A stretch of 27,891 bases of DNA from JAAZNO01 sp012798275 (GTDB taxonomy: Bacteria; Chloroflexota; Anaerolineae; B4-G1; SLSP01), in contig DAOPQD010000036.1 in NCBI GenBank assembly GCA_035347995.1, positions 1 to 27,891 of the forward strand. Direction: 5' to 3'. Below are positions 13,502 to 21,553 of this stretch, piece after piece (positions within the stretch are counted from its first letter, which is position 1; each line of letters starts with the position of its first letter). The position numbers were made by a program, and so were the translations under genes. The notes under the pieces were generated by a model. That model ran no database searches and was not told where the DNA came from. It was given only the letters and a program-made list of their open reading frames with translations.

Positions 13502-14488
13502 CTACTGCCCTACCAGCTTGACGTAGTTCGCGCGTTCAAAGGCCTCGGGGTTGGGGGTATTTTTGTGGCTCAAAATGCCCTTCATTTCTTCGACGGATCT
13601 GTAGCCCCGCGCGGACATGAGGATTGCCAGCTCGCTGAGCAGCTCGGTGATCTTGCTCACGCCCTCGCGCAACAACACCGAGCACACCTGCGCCACATCC
13701 GCCCCCGCCATCAGCGCCTTGGCGACGTCCTCCGCGGTGTGCACTCCCGTCGTCAGCGCCAGCGACGTCTGCACTTGACCGTAAAGGATGGCAATCCAGC
13801 GCAGCGGCAACAGCAGTTCCGCCGACGTACTCAAGGTCAAAGTGCGCTTCGTCTCCAGCGCCTTGATGTCGAGATCCGGCTGGTAGAAGCGGTTGAAGAG
13901 CACCAGGCCATCAGCGCCGGCCTCCTCCAGGCGTTTGGCCATATACGCCATGGCGCTGAAATAGGGGCTGAGCTTCACCGCCACGGGAATCTGCACCTGC
14001 GCCTTGACCTCGCGCAGGACCTCCACCACCATGTCCTCCACCATGGCGCTGGTGACCCGTGGGTGAGTCGGCAGGTAGTAGATGTTCAACTCTACCGCGT
14101 CCGCGCCAGCTTCCTGAAAGAGACGGGCGTAGCGCGTCCAGCTGCCGGCGCTGTACCCGTTCAGGCTGGCAATGATGGGAATGTCCACCGCCGACTTGGC
14201 CGCTTCGAGCAGCTTGAGGTACTCCCGCTCGTCCCGGCGGAACTCGGTCAGCATGGGGAAAAAGTCCAGCGACTCGGCGTAGATAAATTGCGTCTGATCC
14301 AGAACGCTGCCGAGCAACTGCGACTCGTGTTCAATCTGCTCCTCGAACAGCGAATAAAGCGTGATGGCGCCCGCCCCGGCGTCCGCCATGCGCTGGAGGG
14401 TCTCCACCTCACGCGAGAGCGGCGAAGCCGAGGGCACGATCGGGCTGCGCAGCGGCAACCCCAAGTACGTAGTTGTCAACGCGACCAT
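13502..14488 (-). CDS. Dihydroorotate dehydrogenase-like FMN-barrel protein
   Basis: This 328-aa protein is a TIM-barrel flavoprotein of the dihydroorotate dehydrogenase superfamily. It begins TTYLGLPLRSPIVPSASPLS, the usual start of this family, and has VAVKLSPYF and the C-terminal phosphate-binding region TTGVHTAEDVAKALMAGADVAQVCS. The usual catalytic loop with NxSCPN is replaced by ELNIYYLPTHPR, which lacks the Cys or Ser base of class 1 and 2 enzymes. It therefore fits the 'dihydroorotate dehydrogenase-like' subgroup, whose substrate is not settled, rather than pyrD. The start is preceded by GGAAAGGAG, and a promoter is visible at 14555-14583. No pyrimidine synthesis genes adjoin it. Confidence 0.88.
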   Translation of the reverse strand: MVALTTTYLGLPLRSPIVPSASPLSREVETLQRMADAGAGAITLYSLFEEQIEHESQLLGSVLDQTQFIYAESLDFFPMLTEFRRDEREYLKLLEAAKSAVDIPIIASLNGYSAGSWTRYARLFQEAGADAVELNIYYLPTHPRVTSAMVEDMVVEVLREVKAQVQIPVAVKLSPYFSAMAYMAKRLEEAGADGLVLFNRFYQPDLDIKALETKRTLTLSTSAELLLPLRWIAILYGQVQTSLALTTGVHTAEDVAKALMAGADVAQVCSVLLREGVSKITELLSELAILMSARGYRSVEEMKGILSHKNTPNPEAFERANYVKLVGQ

Positions 14489-14554
14489 TGCGGAAACTCC
14501 TTTCCTGACGAGATGCTTTCAGGGACCCCCGAAAGCCGCGAACCTTTGATAATT

Positions 14555-14583
14555 AGTATAAGCAATATTTTCAAAAAGGACAA
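14555..14583 (-). promoter_or_regulatory. Sigma-70-like promoter of the dihydroorotate-dehydrogenase-like gene
   Basis: TTGTCC (14583-14578) and TATACT (14560-14555) are 17 bp apart. They lie in an AT-rich gap between this gene and the glycosyltransferase gene, suggesting independent transcription. Confidence 0.6.
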
Positions 14584-14599
14584 CTGCGTCCTTCTCAAC

Positions 14600-16495
14600 T
14601 CACGGCCAGCTGAAATCGCCCAAATACAGGCGATCCGCGCCCGTCGTCAAGGGCAAACGCTGCCCGGAATCCGGCGCGTAAAGCAGCGCAAAAAGCGGGT
14701 ACGTCCCCGGCGGTAAATCGGCGGGAATCACCATCTCGTAACGGTCGGGGAGCACCTCGCCGACCGGCAACTCCGGCAGGAGCCAGTACTCGCTGAGGAC
14801 GGGCTTGTCGCGCTGGACGGTCGGCGCAGAGCTGGCATCCGGCGCCAGATGTACCGCCCCGCTGAGCGACCGCGTCTGCGGCTCCAGCAGCTCCCAGAAG
14901 AGGTAGACGGCGATCAAGCGCTCCTCCCGGTGCAGGGACCAGCCACGCAGCGCGATCCCTCCCTCGAAAGTGGCCGTCAGCGCCTGTCGCGGGGTCAATG
15001 GCGGAACCGTGCCAGGATGCACATAGGCGTAGAGCCGCAGCTCGCGGCTGTACGCCATCTCCACCCGATAGCCGCCCGCCGCCTCCAACGTGCCGATGAG
15101 CAGCTGCCCCGGATCCACCGCCTCGTCCTGGTACAGCAAGGTCCACACGCGGCCGGCGCTTTGGGGGATCAGCCGCACCGCCGTTTCCGGCTGTAACCGC
15201 TCACCGATGGCCGGGCCGGGGATGAAGGTCACGGGGCTGCGATAGGCGGTGAAGACCTCGACGCCGTGCGCCGCCGTCGCGATGCCTGCGTCGCCGGGGA
15301 GCGCCCGCTCGTTGAGCAAGCGCACGGTGTCGCGGAAATCGGGATACCACACGGTCCGCGGCGCGGTGATGAAGGCCCGCGCCAGTCCCGCGCTTGCCAG
15401 GGCCGCGGCCAATGCCAGCCCGGCGAGCGCCCGCCCGGCCGCGTCGCGCCGCCGTCCCACAAGCGCCGCCGGCAGCGCCGCTATCCCCACGGCCAGAAGG
15501 GGCAGCATCCACACGAGATAGCGGACATGCTGCACGGGACGCAACTGCCACGCGACGAAGGTCGCCGCCGCGCCCAACACTGCTGCGCCGAGGACAATGC
15601 CGGCGCGCGCCGGCACCTTCCATGCCCGCAACGCCAGTCCCAATCCCGCCGCGGCGAGCAGGCCATAACCCCAACGCGGATCGAGCGCGCGTCCCAACGG
15701 CTCCAGGAAGACGCGCGCGGTCAACAGATCGGGGCCAGCCAGCCCCAGAAACGTCGCCAGGTCAGGCGGGCCGCCGGTGCCGAAGCTCTGGAATCCCAGC
15801 GTGACAGGCAAAGCAAAGAGCATCCAGGCCAGTAGAAACACAAAGGGGCCGCCCAACACGGCGAGATGCGCCAGCCGCCGCGAGCGTACCCCAGCGGCGG
15901 ACGGCGGGCGCAATCCGCCGGTGAAAAAAGCGACTGCTGCCGCGCCGGCCAGCGGGAACAGCGCAAAATAATGGGTGAGCAACGCCGCCGTCGCCGCAAG
16001 CCACCAGAGCCAGCGCCGGTTCGCCGTCAGGGCATAGATCGCCGCGAGCGTCAAGGTCATCCACACGGCGTACATGCGGGCGTCGCGCGCGTACCACAGG
16101 AGCAGGGGGTGCAGCGCCAGCAGCCAGGGGAGGGACGTCGCGCCGGGGAGGCGCAGTCGGCGGCCCAGCGGCACGAGCATTGCCAGCAACAGCACCCCGG
16201 CGAGAACGCTGGGAGCCCGCAGGAGAAATTCAAGGCCGGAACCGGGTTCAAGGCCGGGGGCGTAAGGGCGGGCGCCGGTCAGCGCGGCCCAGCCCTTGAG
16301 GCAGAAGAAGTAGAGCGGCGGATAGGGCTGCTGCGTGCGCAGCACCGTCATCATGCCGGGGAGGTCGTGTCCCAGAATCAGGTTGACGTTGAAGAGCTCG
16401 TCGTACCAGAAGGCCGGCGTCCCCACATGCCACAGCCCTGCCCCCCAGAAGAGGAGCAGCGCTACTCCAGTCCACGCGCGGGTCCATCGCTTCAT
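14600..16495 (-). CDS. GT39/PMT-type polytopic membrane glycosyltransferase-like protein
   Basis: This 631-aa protein has about 10-12 hydrophobic helices over residues 10-400, then a soluble extracytoplasmic-type domain. Near the N terminus it has FWYDE (D32, E33), the acidic motif of the first outer loop in the ArnT/PMT-like GT39 superfamily, and further on WYARDARMYA, also typical. Such enzymes transfer sugars from a polyprenyl-phosphate donor on the outer face of the membrane. Acceptor and sugar are unknown. A consensus promoter lies so close to ATG 16495 that the message would have almost no leader. It is transcribed as the first gene of a minus-strand series, but the next gene has its own promoter. 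Confidence 0.85.
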   Translation of the reverse strand: MKRWTRAWTGVALLLFWGAGLWHVGTPAFWYDELFNVNLILGHDLPGMMTVLRTQQPYPPLYFFCLKGWAALTGARPYAPGLEPGSGLEFLLRAPSVLAGVLLLAMLVPLGRRLRLPGATSLPWLLALHPLLLWYARDARMYAVWMTLTLAAIYALTANRRWLWWLAATAALLTHYFALFPLAGAAAVAFFTGGLRPPSAAGVRSRRLAHLAVLGGPFVFLLAWMLFALPVTLGFQSFGTGGPPDLATFLGLAGPDLLTARVFLEPLGRALDPRWGYGLLAAAGLGLALRAWKVPARAGIVLGAAVLGAAATFVAWQLRPVQHVRYLVWMLPLLAVGIAALPAALVGRRRDAAGRALAGLALAAALASAGLARAFITAPRTVWYPDFRDTVRLLNERALPGDAGIATAAHGVEVFTAYRSPVTFIPGPAIGERLQPETAVRLIPQSAGRVWTLLYQDEAVDPGQLLIGTLEAAGGYRVEMAYSRELRLYAYVHPGTVPPLTPRQALTATFEGGIALRGWSLHREERLIAVYLFWELLEPQTRSLSGAVHLAPDASSAPTVQRDKPVLSEYWLLPELPVGEVLPDRYEMVIPADLPPGTYPLFALLYAPDSGQRLPLTTGADRLYLGDFSWP

Positions 16496-16503
16496 CGCTG
16501 CGC

Positions 16504-16532
16504 ATTATAGCCAGGGGAGAGGGGACTGTCAA
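16504..16532 (-). promoter_or_regulatory. Perfect consensus sigma-70 promoter of the glycosyltransferase gene
   Basis: TTGACA (16532-16527) and TATAAT (16509-16504) match consensus at all 12 bases with 17-bp spacing. The predicted start is near 16497, only about 1-2 nt before ATG 16495, so translation is probably leaderless. Confidence 0.85.
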
Positions 16533-17070
16533 ACCGCGGAATTCCATATCACCGTCCATCGGCTCGCGCAATCAGCCGCCACAAACGAGGGCAGGGAAGT
16601 CAGCTCCAGCGTAGATCAATTCTCCATAATCCCGGTCAAAGGTTAACGCGACGTGTTGCTCATTCACTGCCCGCATGAGAACTCAATGCGTAAGTGATCT
16701 CCACCTCTAAAAATAGAGATCAGTGAGCCGTGAGTAAAGAGCTGTCGTAATCACGGCTCACAACCCGCGTCTCACATTTTAATTTGCGGTGGTGTGCCGC
16801 AGAAACATGTCTACTCTTTCGAAAGACCCGCCTGGAAAATGACCTGGATGGCTCGGATCAGTAGCTGAAGTGAACGATACTATCACAGTATATGATAGAT
16901 TCTTTGCAATGTCAATACAAACATGAAATATTCGAGGCCTCGCCGCGCGAGCACCACGGCCAACCAGCAGGCGCCATGGCGCCCCCTGCCCGGCCGGCCG
17001 CCGCGCTCTTCCCCAAATCGCAAAATCGAGTACACTTATAAAGAAACATCCCTTCCAAAAGGAGTCGCAG
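16533..17070. other. Intergenic region between divergent genes
   Basis: About 540 bp without a gene. It holds a degenerate relative of the shared tract (GTGAGCCGTGAG ... CGGCTCAC ... CTCACATTTTAATTTG, about 16710-16800). An inverted repeat CTATCA-N7-TGATAG lies at 16880-16898 in an AT-rich patch. An AT-rich TTATAAAG box is near 17036-17043, with AAGGAG near 17060, ahead of the dihydropyrimidinase-type gene. No RNA gene was recognised. Confidence 0.6.
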
Positions 17071-18441
17071 ATGAACGCTGAACGGACGCTGTTGATTCAC
17101 GGCGGGACGGTCGTCACCCCGGAGACGATGCTCGAGGCGGATGTGCTGATTACAGGCGAGACCATCCGCGCCATCGGGAGGGATTTGACGGCAGTCTGCG
17201 CCGACGAGGGCGAAGTCATAGACGCAACGGGATGGCTCGTCCTCCCCGGCGTGATTGATCCCCATGCTCACATCGAGCTCGATACCGGCATCTACAAGAC
17301 ACCCGACAGCTGGTTTGTCGAGAGCCGCGCGGCGGCCTTCGGCGGCGTGACGACGGTGATTGACTTCGCCACGCAATTCAAGGGGCAGACGCTCCCCCAG
17401 GCCGTGGAACAACGGTTGCGCGAGGCCGCCCCCTCGGTGATTGATTACGCCTTCCATGTGATGGTCACCGATCTGCCGCCGGGACAGGAGGACGAGCTGG
17501 GGCTGTTGGAGGAGCTGGGAACCCGCAGCATCAAACTCTACACCACCTATCGCCCCAACTATTACGCCGATGACGCTACGCTGTTGCGCCTGCTCGAAGC
17601 GGCGGGACGCTACGGGCTGATGACACTCGTCCATTGCGAAAACGACGCCCTGGTCACCGCACAGACGGAGGCGCTCATCGCCGCCGACGAGCGCGGCTGG
17701 CGCTATCACGCCCTGGCGCGCCCCGCGCTGGCGGAACAGGAAGCCGCCGCGCGGGTGCTCTTCCTCGCCCGCGAGGTCAACGCGCCGGTAGTGATCGCTC
17801 ACAACTCCAGCGCCCGCACCTCCGCCCTGGTGGCGCAGGCGCGCGACGCGGGACAGGCCGCCTTCTGTGAAACGGCGCCACAATATCTCATCCTGGACGA
17901 CCGCGTGTACGAGGGCAGCGAGCCGTGGCGCTACATCCTCCAGCCACCCTTGCGTGCCCCCGGCGAGCCGGAAGCGCTCTGGAAAATGGTCGCCGGGGGG
18001 GCAGTGGACATGCTGATGACGGATCACTGCGCCTACACCCGCGAGCAGAAACTCGCCGCAGATGATTTCACCCAGACGCCGGGCGGCCTGCCCGGGCTCG
18101 AGACGCTCCTGCCGCTTACGGTGACCTACGGCATCGGCGGCGGCTATCTGGAGTGGCCCGATGTCGCCCGTCTGCTCGCCGCCAATCCCGCGCGGATCTA
18201 CGACCTCTGGCCCCGCAAGGGCGCGCTGCTCCCCGGCTCCGACGCTGACCTCGTGCTCTACGATCCGGCGTATACGGGCTTCCTCAGCGCGGAGACGCTG
18301 CACAGCGGCGCCGGTTACACCCCCTACGAGGGACTGGCAGTCAAAGGGCACGTCGTGGCCACGATTCGGCGTGGCGAAGTGCTGGTACGCGACGGCGTCT
18401 TCCTGGGCGCAGAGGGCAGCGGTCGGTTCGTCCCGCGATGA
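17071..18441 (+). CDS. Dihydropyrimidinase/hydantoinase-type cyclic amidohydrolase
   Basis: This 456-aa cytoplasmic metalloenzyme belongs to the amidohydrolase superfamily. Metal ligands can be placed as DPHAH (H65, H67), the carboxylated Lys in SIKLYTTY (K155), VHCE (H188), IAHNSS (H244) and MTDHCAYT (D318). Tyr160 sits where the substrate-contact Tyr of dihydropyrimidinases lies. These enzymes open dihydrouracil, hydantoin or related cyclic diamide rings. Allantoinase is an alternative I cannot exclude. The length is normal. The start is supported by AAGGAG. Downstream, the XdhC gene (molybdoenzyme maturation, as in purine oxidation) suggests a nucleobase-catabolism theme, but genes for the xanthine dehydrogenase itself are absent. 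Confidence 0.9.
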   Translation: MNAERTLLIHGGTVVTPETMLEADVLITGETIRAIGRDLTAVCADEGEVIDATGWLVLPGVIDPHAHIELDTGIYKTPDSWFVESRAAAFGGVTTVIDFATQFKGQTLPQAVEQRLREAAPSVIDYAFHVMVTDLPPGQEDELGLLEELGTRSIKLYTTYRPNYYADDATLLRLLEAAGRYGLMTLVHCENDALVTAQTEALIAADERGWRYHALARPALAEQEAAARVLFLAREVNAPVVIAHNSSARTSALVAQARDAGQAAFCETAPQYLILDDRVYEGSEPWRYILQPPLRAPGEPEALWKMVAGGAVDMLMTDHCAYTREQKLAADDFTQTPGGLPGLETLLPLTVTYGIGGGYLEWPDVARLLAANPARIYDLWPRKGALLPGSDADLVLYDPAYTGFLSAETLHSGAGYTPYEGLAVKGHVVATIRRGEVLVRDGVFLGAEGSGRFVPR

Positions 18442-18477
18442 GTCATGGGTAATGGGAGACGGGTAATGGGGGGCGGC

Positions 18478-19482
18478 ATGATGAAACGTTGGATAGGATG
18501 GCTCCTGCTGGGCGCCATGGTGGGACTGCTGGTCGCGTCGCCCGTCGCCGCCGCACCCCCAGCGCAAACCCAGACGATCCATGTGGTCCAGCCGGGAGAA
18601 AACCTGTTCCGCATTTCCCTGCGCTACGGCGTGACGGTATCCGCCATCAAAGCGGCGAACGGGCTTTCCAACGACCTCGTCTATGTGGGGCAGCAGTTGG
18701 TGATCCCCACCGCCGGCAGCGAGGCGCCCGCCCCGGCGCAACCGGTCGCCTCCACGGGGAAGCTGCACACCGTCCAGCCGGGGGAGACGCTGAGCGCCAT
18801 TGCGCTGCGCTACGGCATGACGTCCTGGGCGCTGGTCCAGGCGAACCATCTCACCAGCGCCAACCTGATCTACGCCGGCCAGCAGCTCGTCATCCCCGGC
18901 GGCGCGACCGCGCCCGGCGCCCCGGCGGCCGCGGCGGAAACCTACACCGTCCGCCCCGGCGACACGCTGAGCGGCATCGCCGCGCGCTTCGGAACTACCG
19001 CGGCGGCGCTCGCAGCGCAGAACGGCCTTGCCAACCCCGAGCTCATTTACGTCGGCCAGGTGCTGCGGCTCTCCGGCAACGCGCTCACACCGGCGACCGG
19101 CGGCGCGCGACACATCTACATCTATCTCTCACAACAGCACCTCTACGCCTATGAGGGCAGCCGGCTGGTATATTCCTTCGTCGTCTCCACGGGCCAGGCG
19201 CCGACGTACACCCGCACCGGCGAGTTCAAAGTGCAGAGCAAGGTGCCCAATGCCTGGGGCTCCACCTGGAGCATCTGGATGCCCTACTGGCTCGGCATCT
19301 ACTGGTCGGGCGGATTGGAGAACGGCATTCACGCGCTGCCGATACTCCCCAACGGTCAGACCCTATGGGCGGGCTACCTGGGGACGCCGGTTTCCTTCGG
19401 CTGCGTCGTCCTGGGCACCTACGAGGCGCAGCTGCTCTACGACTGGGCCGAGATCGGCACGCCGGTGACGATCCAACCCTGA
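18478..19482 (+). CDS. Secreted L,D-transpeptidase with three LysM domains
   Basis: This 334-aa exported protein has a signal peptide (about 1-27, ending VAAA). LysM domains start near residues 34 (HVVQPGENLF), 97 (HTVQPGETLS) and 156 (YTVRPGDTLS). A C-terminal YkuD domain runs from about 211 to 333. The catalytic His is in NGIHALPI and the nucleophile in SFGCVVLG, giving the HxxxxxxxxxxxxxxxSxGC-type motif. YkuD enzymes cross-link peptidoglycan through 3-3 bonds or attach proteins to it, and the LysM units would hold it at the wall. Upstream in-frame ATGs (18445, 18466) fall in a repeat-like GGGTAATGGG tract, so I prefer 18478, or 18481. It begins 36 bp after the amidohydrolase and may be co-transcribed with it. 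Confidence 0.92.
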   Translation: MMKRWIGWLLLGAMVGLLVASPVAAAPPAQTQTIHVVQPGENLFRISLRYGVTVSAIKAANGLSNDLVYVGQQLVIPTAGSEAPAPAQPVASTGKLHTVQPGETLSAIALRYGMTSWALVQANHLTSANLIYAGQQLVIPGGATAPGAPAAAAETYTVRPGDTLSGIAARFGTTAAALAAQNGLANPELIYVGQVLRLSGNALTPATGGARHIYIYLSQQHLYAYEGSRLVYSFVVSTGQAPTYTRTGEFKVQSKVPNAWGSTWSIWMPYWLGIYWSGGLENGIHALPILPNGQTLWAGYLGTPVSFGCVVLGTYEAQLLYDWAEIGTPVTIQP

Positions 19483-19518
19483 GCTCCGCTCACGGCACTC
19501 CAGCCACTGAGGACAACC

Positions 19519-20076
19519 GTGGAAATTCCATTGATCGCTTTGGGCATCGTCATAGGGGCGGCGCTGGCGTACTTCCTCTTGCGCGCGCGCTTCGAGGCAG
19601 AGCGCCAGGCATGGCACGTCGAGTTGCTGGAAGAATTCGAGGAGCACATCCAGACCTCGCAGGCGCGGCTGATTCAGAGCTACGAGACGCGGATCCAGGT
19701 GCTGCAGGAGGAGCACGCTCGCGCCATTCTCGATGCCCGCCATGAGAGCACCGAGCAGAGCCGCGCAGTCCTCAAAGGGAAACTCGCGGAGCAGATGGCG
19801 CCGCTGCTGCCGGGCTTCGATTACTGGCCCGCCGACGCGCGCTTTTTGGGCGATCCCGTTGACTACGTCGTGTTCGACGGCTATTCCCAGGGCAACGACG
19901 ATCCAGACGCTCTGACGATCGTGATCCTCGACATCAAGAAGGAACAGACGCCGTTGAGCCAGGGACAGCGCCGCATCGCGCGAGCCGTCGCCGCCGGGCG
20001 CGTGCGCTTCGAAGTCGTCCGCGTCTTTGAGGATGGCGCGGTCAAGCGTCACGAATGGGGGAAACGCGAGGAGTGA
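19519..20076 (+). CDS. Membrane-anchored Holliday-junction-resolvase-like nuclease
   Basis: This 185-aa protein starts at GTG 19519 behind GAGG. Residues 3-22 form a single hydrophobic anchor. Residues 23-85 are a charged coiled coil, and 85-170 form a nuclease-like domain. It matches the family of predicted endonucleases distantly related to archaeal resolvases (Endonuc_Holl type) through VLKGKLAEQMAPLLPGF, FLGDPVDYVVFDG and VILDIKKEQTPLSQGQRRI. The acidic residues and the D-x-K arrangement suggest a PD-(D/E)xK-like site, with Asp where Glu is more usual. Membrane anchoring makes a role in ordinary recombination doubtful, and a role in envelope-associated DNA handling or a non-catalytic role is possible. 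Confidence 0.8.
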   Translation: MEIPLIALGIVIGAALAYFLLRARFEAERQAWHVELLEEFEEHIQTSQARLIQSYETRIQVLQEEHARAILDARHESTEQSRAVLKGKLAEQMAPLLPGFDYWPADARFLGDPVDYVVFDGYSQGNDDPDALTIVILDIKKEQTPLSQGQRRIARAVAAGRVRFEVVRVFEDGAVKRHEWGKREE

Positions 20077-20103
20077 CGGCCAATGAGCGACGCGCTCCTT
20101 TTT

Positions 20104-20150
20104 CCCATGCCCCCTCGCCCCTTCCCCATGACCCCTCACCCATTACCCCT
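20104..20150 (+). repeat. Three 12-mers of CCCATKMCCCCT type
   Basis: CCCATGCCCCCT (20104), CCCATGACCCCT (20125) and CCCATTACCCCT (20139) lie just upstream of the XdhC ribosome binding site. The reverse complement of the same motif occurs at 18445-18470, and a fragment is near 21415-21427. Confidence 0.7.
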
Positions 20151-20162
20151 CTTGGAGGAAAC

Positions 20163-21206
20163 ATGAAAGAACTACTGGCCGATCTCAAACGTTGGAAAGC
20201 TGAGGGCAAAACCGACATCGCCATGGCCACCATCGTGGAAACGCGCGGTTCCTCGTTGCGCCCGGCGGGGACGCGGATGTTGCTCACCGGTGATGGCGAC
20301 GTCGCCGGCTCGGTGAGCAGCGGCTGCGTGGATGGCGATACCATCGCCGAAATGGAGTTCATCCTCCGTGGGGAGGCCGAAATCCGCCGCCCCTTCTTCG
20401 GAATCAGCGATGAGCAGGCCTGGGGCGCGGGCCTGGCCTGCGGCGGCGCGATTGATGTCCTCGTGGAGCGCTACACCCCGATCTACGAGGTGCTCATCGC
20501 GGAGCTGGAGGCCCAACGCCCGGTCGGATTCGCCACCCGCACCGACGCGCCCCGCCATCTGCTCCGCAAAGCCGATGGCAGCGTGTTGGGGTCGCTAGGC
20601 GATCCCGCCCTCGATGCCGCCGTGCTGGCGGATCTCAGCGCCGCGTGGCCCGGCCCCCACGCGCAGAAGCACAGTTACCCCCAGGGGGAAGTCTTCGTCG
20701 AAGTGTTTCCGCAGCCTCCCACCCTGCTCATCTTCGGCGCGACCGACATCGCCGTGCCGCTGGCCCAGCTGGGAAAACTCGCCGGCTATGAAGTCATCGT
20801 CAGCGATGCGCGGCGCGCTTTTCTGCGCGCGGAACGCTTCCCCGGCGTGGCGACGCGCTTCGGCTGGCCCCAGGACGTCTTCACGGCAGAAGAATTGGGG
20901 CCCGGCTGGGCCGTGATCGTCCTCTTCCACGATCCCAAGTTCGACATTCCCGCGCTGACCCTGGCGCTCAACAGCGAGGCCGCCTACATCGGCTTTCTGG
21001 GCAGCCGGAAGACCCAGGCGGATCGTCACGCCGAGCTGCTCGCAGCGGGATTCTCGGAAGCGCAGCTGGCGCGCATCTACGGGCCGGTGGGATTGGACAT
21101 CGGCGGCAAGGAGCCGGCGCTGATCGCCCTTTCGATTCTGGCAGAGGCCGTCGCCGTGCGCCATCGCCGCAGCGGGGGGATGCTGAGCCGCAAGGGGCGC
21201 GCGTAG
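20163..21206 (+). CDS. XdhC/CoxI-family molybdoenzyme maturation protein
   Basis: This 347-aa cytoplasmic protein has the XdhC N-terminal domain, with TIVETRGSSLRPAGTRMLL and the GSVSSGCVDGD motif that carries the conserved Cys. The C-terminal Rossmann-type XdhC_C domain runs from about residue 180 and contains LLIFGATDIAVPLAQL and AAYIGFLGSRKT. Family members bind molybdenum cofactor, help its sulfuration and insert it into xanthine-dehydrogenase or CO-dehydrogenase-type enzymes. The usual GxGH in the Rossmann loop is GAT-D here. The start at 20163 has GGAGGAA. No target molybdoenzyme is in the window. Co-transcription with the genes upstream is likely from the 86-bp gap, with a repeat in between. 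Confidence 0.92.
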   Translation: MKELLADLKRWKAEGKTDIAMATIVETRGSSLRPAGTRMLLTGDGDVAGSVSSGCVDGDTIAEMEFILRGEAEIRRPFFGISDEQAWGAGLACGGAIDVLVERYTPIYEVLIAELEAQRPVGFATRTDAPRHLLRKADGSVLGSLGDPALDAAVLADLSAAWPGPHAQKHSYPQGEVFVEVFPQPPTLLIFGATDIAVPLAQLGKLAGYEVIVSDARRAFLRAERFPGVATRFGWPQDVFTAEELGPGWAVIVLFHDPKFDIPALTLALNSEAAYIGFLGSRKTQADRHAELLAAGFSEAQLARIYGPVGLDIGGKEPALIALSILAEAVAVRHRRSGGMLSRKGRA

Positions 21207-21227
21207 CCTGCCATCCACAAAAACACA

Positions 21228-21286
21228 GGCTGGGGATAGAATCCCCAGCCTGATACAAGCAAACACGCTAAAGCGCGTTGTTCAAG
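21228..21286 (-). repeat. Two-hairpin dispersed repeat, copy 4 (inverted)
   Basis: On the plus strand it reads GGCTGGGGATAGAATCCCCA, then a short linker and AACACGCT-aa-AGCGCGTT. It is the two-hairpin repeat in opposite orientation, placed just after the XdhC stop. The second hairpin could act as a weak 3' end structure. Confidence 0.8.
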
Positions 21287-21553
21287 TAGCCCACTCCAGC
21301 CGGGTCAGCATCATGAGCGTCCCGAAATTCATTCCAGCCGGGCGATTTTACCCGTGGCCAATGAGAGCACCTGCATCCCTCCTAACAGCGCTCACGGACA
21401 AGAATTCACCCCTCACCCCTTACCCATCGGCTAACATCAGGCGCGGGGCGGGTCATTCCGACTCGCCCGAATTAGCCAGGCATCGCCCCCCTCGCCTGCA
21501 TAGGGTGTCAGGCAGCTTTATGGTCCATGCTTATTGGAATGAGCGCGAATTTG
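21287..21553. other. Intergenic region with repeat fragments
   Basis: About 270 bp between convergent genes. It contains a fragment of the CCCCTTACCCAT motif family near 21415 and an ATTCATTCCAG tract resembling that at 4922-4935. No gene or terminator was identified. Confidence 0.5.

Noticed and set aside
16880..16898. Inverted repeat CTATCA-N7-TGATAG as a regulator operator
   Set aside because: Short half-sites in an AT-rich patch, a single occurrence and no regulator nearby, so chance is likely.
16912..19113. Minus-strand 733-codon reading frame opposite the amidohydrolase and L,D-transpeptidase
   Set aside because: It spans two well-supported genes on the other strand and has the composition of an antisense frame.
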